Shown: piece after piece, positions 1 through 5,956 of the stretch
How the letters are laid out: every line of letters starts with the position of its first letter
How positions within the stretch are numbered: position 1 is the stretch's first letter
Source of the DNA: Bacillota bacterium
GTDB lineage: Bacteria; Bacillota; Clostridia; Peptostreptococcales; Anaerovoracaceae
Length of the DNA: 9,671 nucleotides
Direction: 5' to 3'
NCBI GenBank assembly: GCA_022793975.1
Contig: JAAWDW010000125.1
Location: forward strand, 1 to 9,671
Notes under the pieces: generated by a model
Database searches by the model: none
Told to the model about the DNA's origin: nothing
What the model saw: only the letters and a program-made list of their open reading frames with translations
Translations under genes and position numbers: made by a program

Positions 1-374
1 ACGTAGAACAGCGGAAAAAGCGTCCAGTACAGCATCGTTATTACAAGATAATATACAATACGGGCTGCAACCGGTATGTCAAACACAGCAAACATAAGAC
101 TGCTTGTCAGCGCCATCGGAAATGCCAAAAATACTATAAACGGCTTGCGTTTTCCCATTTTCGAATGCGCTTTATCTGATATGCGTCCGGCAAACAGAGT
201 TATAATGCATTCCCATACAGAACCCATAGCCACGATAAATCCAGCCGCAGCAGGACTTATTCCTGCTGCCGTGGTCATAAAAAACAAGAAAAAAGTCACA
301 TAAAGATCATGAAGCGCGTGATCGGCAATCGCTGTAAATCCATATGCTATTTTCGTTTTCAATTTCAAAATCAT
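1..374 (-). CDS. GPH-family (MelB-like) sugar:cation symporter, N-terminal part
   Basis: The reading frame runs from ATG at 374-372 off the left edge, giving the first 124 residues. It begins MILKLKTKIAYGFTAIADHA, then a hydrophobic helix (LYVTFFLFFMTTAAG), a second helix (AAAGFIVAMGSVWECIITLF), and the loop GRISDKAHSKMGKRKPF, followed by two more hydrophobic stretches. The loop matches the conserved cytoplasmic G-x-x-SD-x-x-x-S-x-x-G-x-x-R-P signature between helices 2 and 3 of glycoside-pentoside-hexuronide:cation symporters within the MFS. Family members sit in the cytoplasmic membrane and take up sugars or glycosides with Na+ or H+; the substrate cannot be told from this part. AAGGAG lies about 10 bases before the ATG. 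A candidate MerR-type promoter lies just upstream (410-440). The family is fairly sure; the substrate is unknown, and the C-terminal two thirds lie outside the window. Confidence 0.82.
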   Translation of the reverse strand, partial: MILKLKTKIAYGFTAIADHALHDLYVTFFLFFMTTAAGISPAAAGFIVAMGSVWECIITLFAGRISDKAHSKMGKRKPFIVFLAFPMALTSSLMFAVFDIPVAARIVYYLVITMLYWTLFPLFY

Positions 375-409
375 TTTATATCAGCTCCTTAGTCTATCAC
401 CATATCAAA

Positions 410-440
410 ATTTTAAAGTATACTGTTACCATATAGTCAA
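410..440 (-). promoter_or_regulatory. Putative MerR-type promoter and operator for the sugar symporter
   Basis: On the minus strand, a -35 box TTGACT (440-435) is followed by a 19-base spacer and a -10 box TAAAAT (415-410). The spacer carries an imperfect dyad (437-417, centred at 427: arms A-n-TATA-n-n-GT and AC-n-n-TATA-n-T). A 19-base spacer is too long for normal sigma-A recognition. With a dyad centred slightly toward the -35 box, it is the hallmark of promoters activated by MerR-family DNA-distorting regulators. The start of transcription would fall near 403, about 30 bases before the ATG. A conventional reading (TTGACT, 17 bases, TTTAAA) is also possible. No merR gene is visible in the window. 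Confidence 0.5.
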
Positions 441-476
441 GAGCTTTCTGCAAAAATTTATATTTTTTAAAATTAC

Positions 477-578
477 AGCATAACATCTGCATAAATCACG
501 CTCACTTGCGGCCTGGTTTACAGTTTGCTCAATGTATACGAATGTTATGCTATGCTGAGTGTATTATTAAAAAGTATA
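477..578. repeat. Intergenic repeat element, copy A (with terminal inverted repeat)
   Basis: Bases 501-578 recur in reverse orientation at 9108-9185 with 72 of 78 identical, and 497-529 recur at 9031-9063 with 32 of 33 identical. In this copy the repeat core is bounded by AGCATAACAT (477-486) and its exact reverse complement ATGTTATGCT (542-551). On the minus strand the pairing extends to 17 positions (477-493 with 535-551) with one mismatch and two G-U pairs. The element fills the gap between the symporter promoter and the terminator of the MBL-fold gene. It has no transposase. It could be a miniature mobile element, a REP-like unit or a structured RNA/DNA element; the sequence alone does not decide. 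Confidence 0.8.
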
Positions 579-587
579 GAAAAGTAT

Positions 588-620
588 AAAAAAATCCGCC
601 TGCATTTTTTCTGCAGGCAG
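588..620 (-). terminator. Rho-independent terminator of the MBL-fold hydrolase gene
   Basis: On the minus strand, GCCTGCA (618-612) pairs perfectly with TGCAGGC (604-598) around a GAAAAAA loop. Two further outer pairs (one G-U) are possible. GGA and a run of seven T (594-588) follow. It lies about 50 bases past the stop codon of the hydrolase gene and its T-run abuts the repeat element. Confidence 0.88.
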
Positions 621-670
621 ACATAGAACATAATACCGTATATTTGTTGAAACTGCGCAGTCCCCCACAA

Positions 671-1591
671 TTATTCGGTCCTGCTGATTTCTTTCAGCAT
701 CACGCGTATTACATTTTTCGCATTTTCGAGAAATGCGGAAAGCGGCTGCTCTCCGGGCTGATACATTTTTTCTCTGTATGCATCAAGTATTTCTTCCTCA
801 CTCATTCCCTTATCAGCAAATTCTTTTACTATCGCCTTTTTTCTTTCGGCATCTTTTTTCATACTCTTAAAATATTCTTTGTTGAATACAGCCGGTACTG
901 CTCCATAATGAGGACAGATTATAAGATTCGGCGCATATGCGTCGCACTTATCGCAGGCAGCTATGGAATCAGCCATACTTTTCAGTATTTCCGAGCTGAC
1001 ATATGCCTTTTCCGGAACAACGACCCCCGTACTTTCCGATGTAAAAAGTATTTTCTGAGGCTCAACGGCATACGACATTGAGCAGTCCGTATGACCTTTT
1101 GTCTCAAGCGCTCTTATAGTCTCGTTTCCTATTGATACAGTATCATTATCGGCAAGTACTATATCTACTCTAAGGCCGTCAGTCCTTATTTTCGTATTTG
1201 AATTCGTATATTCGTCCCTCGCCGATTCTCCCAGCTCTTTCATAAGTCTGACCGCACCTTCGCGTGAAAATATATACTTCGTTTTTTCCGAAGCACATAC
1301 CTTTGCCTCCGGCCATCTTTCAAGCACATACGGCAGTGCCCCCACGTGATCATAATGAGAATGCGAAAGAAATATATAATCTACAGCATTTCTTCCCTTA
1401 TCCGCAAGCGCTTTTTCTATATTTTCAACGAATTTATCTCCGCAGTATGCCATTCCGCAGTCCATAAGAGCCGTTTTTTCACTCCCGAAAACAAGTATAC
1501 CGTCACCGCCCATTCCCGCAGTAACACTCACAAGTCCTTCGGGAAATGCTCTCTTATCGTGCGATGCAAAAGCTGCTATGTAGTCTGTCAT
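671..1591 (-). CDS. MBL-fold metallo-hydrolase
   Basis: A 306-residue cytosolic protein of the metallo-beta-lactamase superfamily. The zinc/iron-binding motif HSHYDH is at residues 77-82, a third-strand His is in KGHTD (H167), and a final His is in CPHYG (H228), in the usual order. The usual bridging Asp after H167 appears to be replaced by Glu (E186, in FTSESTG). The C-terminal 70 or so residues are a charged helical extension (KKDAERKKAIVKEFADKG). The start at 1591 is preferred because GGAGG lies 8 bases upstream. An in-frame start at 1777 would run through the terminator at 1641-1678 and has no support. Members of the superfamily hydrolyse diverse thioesters, lactones, phosphoesters or act in redox; the substrate here is unknown. 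It has its own terminator downstream and appears to be monocistronic. Confidence 0.88.
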   Translation of the reverse strand: MTDYIAAFASHDKRAFPEGLVSVTAGMGGDGILVFGSEKTALMDCGMAYCGDKFVENIEKALADKGRNAVDYIFLSHSHYDHVGALPYVLERWPEAKVCASEKTKYIFSREGAVRLMKELGESARDEYTNSNTKIRTDGLRVDIVLADNDTVSIGNETIRALETKGHTDCSMSYAVEPQKILFTSESTGVVVPEKAYVSSEILKSMADSIAACDKCDAYAPNLIICPHYGAVPAVFNKEYFKSMKKDAERKKAIVKEFADKGMSEEEILDAYREKMYQPGEQPLSAFLENAKNVIRVMLKEISRTE

Positions 1592-1640
1592 TCTTCTGTC
1601 CTCCGTTTCATATATGCTAAGGTATTTTATCATCCGCACA

Positions 1641-1678
1641 CAAAAAAAGCAAGCAATTGCTAATGCAAAAGCCTGCTT
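1641..1678 (-). terminator. Rho-independent terminator after the Cys-rich microprotein gene
   Basis: On the minus strand, AAGCAGGC (1678-1671) pairs with GCTTGCTT (1654-1647), with one G-U pair. An inner stem TTGC/GCAA (1668-1665 with 1660-1657) closes a four-base loop. A run of seven T follows (1648-1642), overlapping the stem by two bases. It closes the transcript that includes the Cys-rich gene and separates it from the MBL-fold gene. Confidence 0.88.
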
Positions 1679-1730
1679 CCCCAATGCATGTTCCGATATG
1701 CGAGCCGGTATTATGCGCGTATATCCGCAT

Positions 1731-1925
1731 TTAGAAAAGTCCGCCGAAAAGTCCGCCTCTTCCGTTTCCGCCCGCACAGAAAAGTAAGTAAAGTATAACG
1801 AGAATCCAAATTATCGAAAGTCCGCCGTTATTATCGTCACAGCAGCAGTCATCACGGCAGCATCTTTCCTGACAGTCTCTTATACATTCACGTTCGCAGC
1901 AGTCACAGCACCTTTCATCTCCCAT
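1731..1925 (-). CDS. Cys-rich single-pass membrane microprotein, function unknown
   Basis: A 64-residue protein with 12 cysteines, 11 of them in the first 29 residues (C6, 7, 9, 10, 14, 18, 22, 23, 27, 28, 29). Those at 10, 14, 18 and 22 recur every four residues, so they could line one face of a helix. Asp, Glu and Arg fill the spaces. Residues 36-50 (LSIIWILVILYLLFC) form one membrane segment, followed by a Gly-rich, Phe-ending tail (GGNGRGGLFGGLF). The start is well supported: AAGGAGG lies 7 bases before the ATG. Short Cys-rich proteins with a C-terminal hydrophobic segment and GGLFGG-like tail are, as far as I recall, common uncharacterised products in Clostridia. A metal-binding, redox or spore-surface role is possible but not shown. 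A 13-base dyad (AAACT-ATT-AGTTT, 1945-1957) and a sigma-K-like -10 (CATAGTATA, 1965-1957 minus strand) lie just upstream; both are weak. Confidence 0.82.
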   Translation of the reverse strand: MGDERCCDCCERECIRDCQERCCRDDCCCDDNNGGLSIIWILVILYLLFCAGGNGRGGLFGGLF

Positions 1926-1999
1926 AAAAAAACCTCCTTAGCAGAAACTATTAGTTTATACTATGAAGGTCAGACAAAATGTGTGCATATTCTTATTTT

Positions 2000-2749
2000 T
2001 TAATATTCTTCCGGACAAAATTCATCATCGTATACAAAACCATCGTTCAGCACCTCGTCGCTCGCAAAGCCGTACGCAAGTCCTTCTTCACGATGAACGT
2101 GCATATGTCCGTTATCGTGGCTGCCGCAACTGCCGTGATTATGATTATGATGTTCGTACTCATAATCATCGTCATTATCATTTTCCGAATATTCAGCAGT
2201 CATCAAATCTCCGAACGACATTATATAATCACTAAGCGGATAATTGAGCGCTTTTTCAAAATCGTAATCATATTTCGTCTTTGTGGCAGTTTCGCTTCTG
2301 TAAACGGCAGCCGCCTCTGCCACTGGCACAGTCAATACTTCACCGAGTTTTATCTCCGTACATAAAACTTCGGTATCAAACATATACCATCTTTTAAATC
2401 TGTTAAATTCTTCGGCAAAAACGGCAAGATTACGGCCCTCATTATCCTCTTTTGCCCTTGCAAGTCCGATAAGATTCATCCCTATGGTATTTATCAAAAT
2501 GTATATGTCATCCTGATGTTCCGGCAGATTTTCAAGTATATCGGAAAAATAACTGCCTATAAGCTCGGCAAGAGTTTCTTCATCCACACCGCGGAACAAC
2601 TTTACAAGAGCTTCATCAGCTATATCATTTTCACACTCGATAAGATCAGCCATATTCTCGAAATATTCAAATTCATCCGGCTCCGAAATATCTAAAATAT
2701 GCAAGAGTTCTTCGTATTCCATTATCTCCGGTTTTATGTCTTTTTTCAT
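2000..2749 (-). CDS. Conserved acidic protein with His-rich C-terminal segment, function unknown
   Basis: A 249-residue, soluble, strongly acidic protein. The first 170 residues look like a folded helical domain (YEELLHILDISEPDEFEYFE near the start; RFKRWYMFDTEV near 117-128; TKYDYDFEKALNY near 158-170). I recall this pattern from uncharacterised Clostridia proteins but cannot name a family. Residues 188-199 are almost all acidic or Asn. Residues 200-219 hold eight histidines and one cysteine (HHNHNHGSCGSH, then HMHVH), a likely metal-binding stretch. The ATG at 2749 is chosen because GGTGA, complementary to the 16S tail, sits 5 bases before it. An in-frame GTG at 2758 would add three residues (MTK). 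The gene follows murI by 65 bases with no terminator, and precedes the Cys-rich gene by 74 bases, again with none, so the three are probably cotranscribed. Confidence 0.85.
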   Translation of the reverse strand: MKKDIKPEIMEYEELLHILDISEPDEFEYFENMADLIECENDIADEALVKLFRGVDEETLAELIGSYFSDILENLPEHQDDIYILINTIGMNLIGLARAKEDNEGRNLAVFAEEFNRFKRWYMFDTEVLCTEIKLGEVLTVPVAEAAAVYRSETATKTKYDYDFEKALNYPLSDYIMSFGDLMTAEYSENDNDDDYEYEHHNHNHGSCGSHDNGHMHVHREEGLAYGFASDEVLNDGFVYDDEFCPEEY

Positions 2750-2814
2750 CTTTGTCACCGTACTTGAGTATTTTTTCCAAAAACTTATATTTAAATTTTT
2801 ATTTTATCGCATCG

Positions 2815-3648
2815 TTAAATGTTTTTTATGCTATCTATATCTATTATATCAAGATTCTCGAAATTTACTTTCATCGGCGATGATGCAAAAATTTTCTCTA
2901 TCATATTGATAAAGTTTTCGGACAAGTCGCTCGCATAAAATACATTTTCAAACATCGAGCCCTCGGCAAGCATATCGCGCTCTTCAAGTATTTTCCGAAT
3001 GCTATGTATTATTTCCTCTGAAGGATTTATTATTCTGAGATCGGGATAAAGCCTCTCTATACTGTCTCTTATAAGAGGATAATGCGTACATCCGAGAACC
3101 AGAGTATCAAGCCTGTTTTCGAGAATAAAATCATCGAGATAATATTTTATGGTCATATCCATTATATCGTTCTTTATTATTCCCTCTTCAATAAGCGGCA
3201 CAAGCGCCGGACACGGAGCCGCATATACTTCAAGCTCCGGTCTCATCTCGTTTATGATTCTGTTATATGCCTCCGAGCGTATAGTCACTTTTGTTCCTAT
3301 TATTCCTATACGGTTTTCATTGCCACAGCTTTTTGCAACCCGCTCTGCTGCAGGATCTATCACACCTACTATCGGTATATGCGGAAATCTTCCGCGCAGA
3401 TCCTCAAGGCATATTGAACTTACAGTATTGCAGGCAATAACTATCATCTTCACATCATTTTTCACGAGAAAGTCTGCTATCTGCATCGAAAAATTTTTAA
3501 TAGTAGACACAGCTTTTGAACCGTAAGGAGTACGCGCTGTATCTCCGAAATATATTATCCTCTCTTCGGGAAGAGCGGCTGTCAAATAAGGTATGCACGT
3601 CAGTCCGCCCAGACCGCTGTCAAAAAAACCGATAGGTCTGTTGTCCAT
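2815..3648 (-). CDS. murI: Glutamate racemase
   Basis: A 277-residue cytosolic, cofactor-independent racemase that converts L-glutamate to D-glutamate for the stem peptide of peptidoglycan. The N-terminus IGFFDSGLGGLT (residues 6-17) carries the conserved Asp10-Ser11. The first catalytic cysteine is C73 in IACNTVS; the second is C187 in LGCTHYPL, followed by the conserved T188-H189. YFGDTARTPYG (33-43) and GVIDP (95-99) are also typical. The length is close to the family norm, so the gene appears intact. The last 20 residues form a lineage-variable tail. AAGG lies about 11 bases before the ATG. A good sigma-A promoter lies upstream (3685-3713). It is divergent from pepF, with a 91-base shared intergenic region, and is probably the first gene of a transcript running into the His-tail protein. 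Confidence 0.96.
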   Translation of the reverse strand: MDNRPIGFFDSGLGGLTCIPYLTAALPEERIIYFGDTARTPYGSKAVSTIKNFSMQIADFLVKNDVKMIVIACNTVSSICLEDLRGRFPHIPIVGVIDPAAERVAKSCGNENRIGIIGTKVTIRSEAYNRIINEMRPELEVYAAPCPALVPLIEEGIIKNDIMDMTIKYYLDDFILENRLDTLVLGCTHYPLIRDSIERLYPDLRIINPSEEIIHSIRKILEERDMLAEGSMFENVFYASDLSENFINMIEKIFASSPMKVNFENLDIIDIDSIKNI

Positions 3649-3684
3649 TTTTATGATATCCTTCCAATTTTGTGGTATATTATT

Positions 3685-3713
3685 ATTATACAGATTTAAT
3701 CATCAATAATCAA
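3685..3713 (-). promoter_or_regulatory. Sigma-A promoter of murI
   Basis: On the minus strand TTGATT (3713-3708), a 17-base spacer and TATAAT (3690-3685) give a near-consensus housekeeping promoter. The -10 box is directly preceded by TG. Transcription would start near 3678, about 30 bases before the murI ATG. The opposite strand of this AT-rich region must also hold the pepF promoter, but I see no convincing -35/-10 pair for it. Confidence 0.72.
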
Positions 3714-3739
3714 ATTATTATTATACACGGAGGCAGTTT

Positions 3740-5650
3740 ATGTGTAAAGAAAACAATTCTAAAAAATTAAAAGAGCGAAATGAAATCGAAAATAAGTACA
3801 AATGGAATATCGAAGCTATGTACAAAGATACAGACGCATGGGAAAAAGATTTTAAAGAATGCCTTGAAGCAGGTGAAAAATACGGTCGTTTTGCCGGACA
3901 TCTCGGAGACAGCGCAAATACCCTGCTCGATGCTCTCAAAACCAAAGACGCAGTATGGCAGAAGCTTGAAAGAGTGTATGTATACGCACGTATGAAAAAA
4001 GATGAAGATAACAGAGTTGCGATTTACCAGTCAATGAATGACAGATGCAACACTCTCATAGCAAAAGTTTCCGCAGCAATGTCTTTCTTTACACCTGAGC
4101 TTCTTTCTGTACCTGAGGATAAACTTCTCGGATTTATCGCTGAATCTGACGGACTTAAAATGTACGAATTTCTCATAAAGGATACTCTTCGTTTAAAAGC
4201 TCATGTTCTTTCTGAGGCAGAAGAAAATTTGCTTGCGCAGGTTAGCGAAGTGATGTCCGCGACAAACGATATCTTCACAATGTTAAACAACGCCGATATG
4301 AAGTTCGGAGAAATAAAGGACGCTGACGGTGATATGGTCCAGCTCACTTCCGGCAATTATATTTCATTTATGGAAAGTTACGATCGAAATGTAAGACGTG
4401 ATGCGTTTACGGCAAAATATAAGGCATATATGGATTTAATAAACACTATTGCTACGACATACAACTACAATACAAAAACCGACGTTGTTTCTGCCCGCAT
4501 AAGAAAGTATCCTTCCGCACTCGAAGCAGCGCTTTCGGGAGACAATATTCCGAAGTCGGTATACACAAATCTTATCGAAGCCGTGCATGACGGGCTTCCT
4601 GCTATGTACAAGTACATGGAGATCCGCAAAAGGCTTCTCGGTGTAGATGAACTTCATATGTACGATGTTTATGTACCGCTCATAGAAATTAAAGAAAAAC
4701 CCGTTTCTTATGAAGAGGCTCTTGAAATAATGAAAGAAGGACTGTCCGTTCTCGGCAGTGAATATATAGAAAGGCTTTCACGCGGAATCGACGAAGGCTG
4801 GGTGGATGTATTCGAAAACAAAGGCAAGACAAGCGGCGCTTACAGCTTCGGTAGCTACGACAGCTTCCCGTATGTAATGCTCAACTTTTCGGGCAAGCTC
4901 AAAGATGTATTTACAGTAGTTCATGAGATGGGTCATTCTATGCACTCAAGCTATACACGTGAAGTACAACCGTTCGTGTACGGCGGACATTCGATTTTTA
5001 CGGCTGAGGTTGCCTCTACAGTCAACGAAGCGCTTTTAATGAAGTATCTCATCAAAAAAGAAGAAAATCGCCTGAAAGCAGCGGAAAAAGGCTCTAAAGA
5101 GTACAAAAATGCGCTCAATATGAAAAAGTATCTTCTGAATATGCACATCGAGGAATTCCGCACCACTCTCTTCCGTCAAACTATGTTTGCGGAATTTGAA
5201 ATGCTCACGCACGAGGCTGTGGAAAAAGGCGAAGTGCTGACAGCGAAATGGCTGTGCGAAAAGTACGCAGAATTAAACCGCCTGTACTTCGGAAGTAATG
5301 TAGTATGTGATCCAGAAATTGCGTACGAATGGGCGCGCATACCGCACTTTTACCGTTCGTTCTATGTGTATAAGTACGCTACGGGATATTCAGCAGCCGC
5401 TGCAATTTCGGATTTGATAATAAAAGGTGCGGATGAAACCGGCTGCGACATTGCTTCCGGCAGCTGTGCCAATATTCCTAATCCTGCGCGCGATGCCTAT
5501 AAGAAATTCCTGACAACCGGCGAATCCGACCATCCTATCGAGCTTCTTAACATCGCCGGCGTGGATATGGGTACAGAAGCTCCTGTTAAGAATGCAATGC
5601 AGGTATTCTCTGCGCTCGTCGATGAATTCGACCGCATCACGCGTGAATAG
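3740..5650 (+). CDS. pepF: Oligoendopeptidase F (M3B zinc metallopeptidase)
   Basis: A 636-residue cytosolic zinc endopeptidase that cleaves short and medium peptides, feeding amino acid recycling. The zinc motif HEMGH is at residues 395-399 (VVHEMGHSMHS). The third ligand is E423 in FTAEVASTVNE, 24 residues after the second His, as expected for family M3. The substrate-binding Tyr-rich segment IPHFYRSFYVYKYATGYSAA near the C-terminus is typical of PepF. The N-terminal half is helical, including the usual LxAxxxLLAQVSE-like region. The length fits the family (about 600 residues), so it is intact. GGAGG lies 6 bases before the ATG. It is the only plus-strand gene and ends at a clear terminator (5727-5769). 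Confidence 0.95.
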   Translation: MCKENNSKKLKERNEIENKYKWNIEAMYKDTDAWEKDFKECLEAGEKYGRFAGHLGDSANTLLDALKTKDAVWQKLERVYVYARMKKDEDNRVAIYQSMNDRCNTLIAKVSAAMSFFTPELLSVPEDKLLGFIAESDGLKMYEFLIKDTLRLKAHVLSEAEENLLAQVSEVMSATNDIFTMLNNADMKFGEIKDADGDMVQLTSGNYISFMESYDRNVRRDAFTAKYKAYMDLINTIATTYNYNTKTDVVSARIRKYPSALEAALSGDNIPKSVYTNLIEAVHDGLPAMYKYMEIRKRLLGVDELHMYDVYVPLIEIKEKPVSYEEALEIMKEGLSVLGSEYIERLSRGIDEGWVDVFENKGKTSGAYSFGSYDSFPYVMLNFSGKLKDVFTVVHEMGHSMHSSYTREVQPFVYGGHSIFTAEVASTVNEALLMKYLIKKEENRLKAAEKGSKEYKNALNMKKYLLNMHIEEFRTTLFRQTMFAEFEMLTHEAVEKGEVLTAKWLCEKYAELNRLYFGSNVVCDPEIAYEWARIPHFYRSFYVYKYATGYSAAAAISDLIIKGADETGCDIASGSCANIPNPARDAYKKFLTTGESDHPIELLNIAGVDMGTEAPVKNAMQVFSALVDEFDRITRE

Positions 5651-5726
5651 AAAAAGCAGTATTTCGTACAACAACAAAAAACTTTAACCATATGCACCAT
5701 AGTAATTCTGACAATATATAAACCAA

Positions 5727-5769
5727 AAGTGCCTATTTTCATTTTAAAGAAATAAGGCACTTATTTTTT
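5727..5769 (+). terminator. Rho-independent terminator of pepF
   Basis: AAGTGCCT (5727-5734) pairs perfectly with AGGCACTT (5755-5762). ATTT/AAAT extends the stem after a one-base bulge, and A plus six T (5763-5769) follows. It lies about 77 bases past the pepF stop codon. Confidence 0.85.
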
Positions 5770-5956
5770 GATTTAAAGGTTATAATCTTGTCAACTTTGT
5801 TTCTATTTAATGAAGAAACTTTGTTGTAAAGTCGCAAGTTATTTTTTCCCGCCAAAGATAAAGAAAAAGATATTTTTGCCGAAAAATAACCCTGTAAAAA
5901 TATCTTTTTAGCTGCATTTTTAATATTTAGGATAGCAACAACGTTTAATCGCGCCG
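5770..5956. other. Convergent intergenic region with a 14-base AT-rich inverted repeat
   Basis: This is the rest of the 306-base gap between the convergent pepF and DUF4261 genes. AAAAAGATATTTTT (5864-5877) and its exact reverse complement (5896-5909) form a 14-base stem around an 18-base loop. GTTATTTTTT (5839-5848) can alternatively pair with the loop sequence AAAAATAAC (5882-5890). A nine-base direct repeat AACTTTGTT occurs at 5793-5801 and 5817-5825. The stem may terminate minus-strand transcripts of the DUF4261 gene, since T-rich sequence follows on that strand, but it lacks a GC-rich stem. I see no open reading frame or promoter here. Confidence 0.55.

Noticed and set aside
477..578. 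Copy A as a CRISPR repeat or tandem array
   Set aside because: There is one copy here, with no regularly spaced repeats or spacers and no cas genes.
644..1081. Plus-strand open frame of 145 codons opposite the MBL-fold gene
   Set aside because: No ribosome binding site and a basic, Phe/Tyr/Ile-rich composition typical of an antisense shadow; the minus strand carries clear catalytic motifs.
1592..1777. N-terminal extension of the MBL-fold protein from 1777
   Set aside because: It would pass through a clear terminator, the extension looks nothing like the family, and a strong GGAGG supports the start at 1591.
2750..2758. GTG start three codons upstream for the His-tail protein
   Set aside because: No ribosome binding site precedes it, while GGTGA is well spaced for the ATG at 2749; the difference is minor and not fully settled.
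3661..3739. A pepF promoter in the murI-pepF intergenic region
   Set aside because: Several TATACA or TATTAT strings exist, but the closest one overlaps the ribosome binding site spacing and none has a credible -35 box, so none is listed.
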